Below the pieces are notes generated by a model. It was not told the origin of the DNA. It was given only the letters and a program-made list of their open reading frames with translations, and made no database searches. A stretch of 7,645 bases of DNA from Gemmatimonadota bacterium (GTDB taxonomy: Bacteria > Gemmatimonadota > Gemmatimonadetes > Gemmatimonadales > GWC2-71-9), in NCBI GenBank assembly GCA_003220855.1, contig QHTP01000134.1:1-7645 (forward strand), given 5' to 3'. Position 1 is the stretch's first letter; each line of letters starts with the position of its first letter. Made by a program: the position numbers and the translations under genes. Positions 6,839 to 7,645 of this stretch are shown here, in pieces.

Positions 6839-7645
6839 CCCGGTGGGGTTGTCTTTGTGGAGAATGACCTGCGCATCGTTGCCCAATATTTCACCAGGAG
6901 AATCGCGAACTACCGGGTGACGCGGGCCGCCCAAGCGATTGGTTGGCCCTTGGCTGGAGCAGGAGGCGTTTCGACTCTCATCGGTCGTTCAGATAGCAGC
7001 AGGGCCCGAATACTCGCGGACTTGGCGACCAGTCGCACTAACTCAGGGTCAAACTGCCTACCAGAATGCCGTTCGAGCTCTTCTAGCGCCAGGGGAAGAC
7101 CGAGCGCTTTGCGATAAGGACGGTCCGTGGTCATAGCGTCTAGAGTGTCCGCGACCATGATAATGCGCGCGCCGACCGGAATGTGCTCGCCTGCCAAACC
7201 ATCAGGGTAGCCAGACCCATCGAAGTTTTCGTGATGATGTCGTATGATTCGCTCCACCGTACCACGGAGCCGCGCAGCGGTCGACACGAGCTGCGCGCTT
7301 CGCACAACGTGCGTACGCATCACCATGCGTTCTTCGAGAGTCAGCCTCCCGTCTTTACGCAGAAGGGGAGCGAATTCCTCGTAGATTTTCCCGACGTCAT
7401 GCAGTAGGGCAGCCCGCTTCAAGACATCCAGGTCTCCCGCTGATAACCTCAGTTCTCGACCGATGCAGACCGCGTATTCCGCCACCCTCCGGGAGTGCCC
7501 CGACGTATATGGATCCCGGGCCTCCATGGCCTTCACCATCAACTCGAGCTTTTCCTCCAACTCCTCTTCAAGCTGCAAGTTCATTTGATAGAGCTGCCAA
7601 ACTAAGAACAGCGGAAAGACAAGGATGGCCAAGCCAAGAAACTGA
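5354..7645. other. Segment of lower G+C and different codon use
   Basis: Hand counts of 60-base lines give 78% G+C at 4801 and 83% at 5101, but 58% at 5401, 60% at 5461 and 53% at 5581. The lines at 7381 and 7441 give 58% and 62%, and lines at 601 and 2221 give 72%. In the regulator frame, third-position G+C is about 89% over some 64 codons from 4802 and 51% over 73 codons from 5402. Codons TTA, CTA, ATA and AGA appear often only after the break. The left border falls near 5354, inside the regulator gene; the right border is outside the window. Confidence 0.75.
6910..7645 (-). CDS. Membrane-anchored HD-GYP domain phosphodiesterase, 5' end missing
   Basis: The frame is open through the right edge, so only the C-terminal 244 residues are visible. 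They begin with the end of a membrane helix (LAILVFPLFLVWQLY). A charged helical linker (LEEELEEKLELMVKAMEARD) of the type that passes signals to an output domain comes next, then a complete HD-GYP domain. HD-GYP enzymes hydrolyse cyclic-di-GMP at a di- or tri-metal centre. The HD pair is at 7401-7396 (LLHDVGKI), the downstream metal His sits in MRTHVV, and HHENFDGSGYP with GYP at 7212-7204 is intact, followed by IPVGARIIMVADTLDAMT and RPYRKAL. The catalytic domain therefore looks active. The helices missing to the right may form an input sensor. A TTG at 7632 is not the start, since the membrane segment continues upstream. It converges with the regulator gene, 71 bases away, with no clear terminator between. 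Confidence 0.92.
   Translation of the reverse strand, partial: QFLGLAILVFPLFLVWQLYQMNLQLEEELEEKLELMVKAMEARDPYTSGHSRRVAEYAVCIGRELRLSAGDLDVLKRAALLHDVGKIYEEFAPLLRKDGRLTLEERMVMRTHVVRSAQLVSTAARLRGTVERIIRHHHENFDGSGYPDGLAGEHIPVGARIIMVADTLDAMTTDRPYRKALGLPLALEELERHSGRQFDPELVRLVAKSASIRALLLSERPMRVETPPAPAKGQPIAWAARVTR

Noticed and set aside
6839..6917. CCCGGT (6839-6844) and ACCGGG (6912-6917) as a terminator stem between the convergent genes
   Set aside because: The arms are only six bases and 67 bases apart with no T-run; a chance match is more likely.
7630..7632. TTG at 7632 as the start of the HD-GYP protein
   Set aside because: The frame continues upstream to the window edge with more hydrophobic residues (QFLG), completing a membrane helix, so the gene is cut by the window rather than starting here.

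Overview
The window looks like a piece of a GC-rich, Gram-negative-type environmental bacterium. Gemmatimonadota is my best guess, with Acidobacteriota or a related soil phylum as alternatives. The reasons are high G+C, a large transcription factor joining a SARP/BTAD module to an AAA ATPase and TPRs (a type I associate with Gemmatimonadota), and several small exported proteins of families common in such genomes. This taxonomic call is inference; there is no rRNA or tRNA in the window.

Layout. At the left edge, reading leftwards, is the start of what is probably an F-type ATP synthase operon: a small two-helix AtpZ/AtpI-like protein whose stop overlaps the start of a second small membrane protein cut by the window edge. 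Divergent from it is a MoxR-family AAA+ ATPase (464-1501), followed 19 bases later by a small exported beta-rich protein with a C-terminal CPIC motif (1521-1952). That gene meets a leftward gene head-on, and the two stop codons share a CTAG. The leftward pair is a lipoprotein serine protease of the trypsin (S1) fold (2435-3259) followed by a DUF4431-type secreted protein (1949-2371). A 200-base divergent promoter region (3260-3460) separates the protease from a 1125-residue SARP-type regulator (3461-6838). Convergent with it, and cut by the right edge, is a membrane-anchored HD-GYP cyclic-di-GMP phosphodiesterase (6910-7645).

Three points stand out. First, base composition and codon use change abruptly inside the regulator gene near 5354. 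Third-position G+C falls from about 89% to about 51% in hand-counted samples, at the junction between the ATPase part and the TPR part, and the lower-G+C state continues to the right edge. The reading frame stays open, so this looks like a chimeric gene or the border of a transferred or recombined segment; an assembly join is the alternative. Second, the promoter just upstream of the regulator carries two GTTGAYA heptamers exactly 11 bases apart, overlapping a perfect TTGACA and ending 8 bases before a possible -10. This is the geometry reported for SARP operators and suggests autoregulation. Third, a near-perfect inverted repeat lies inside the likely atp promoter, in the region shared with moxR. 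I did not see a CRISPR array, a transposase, an RNA gene or a clearly new defence or biosynthetic system.
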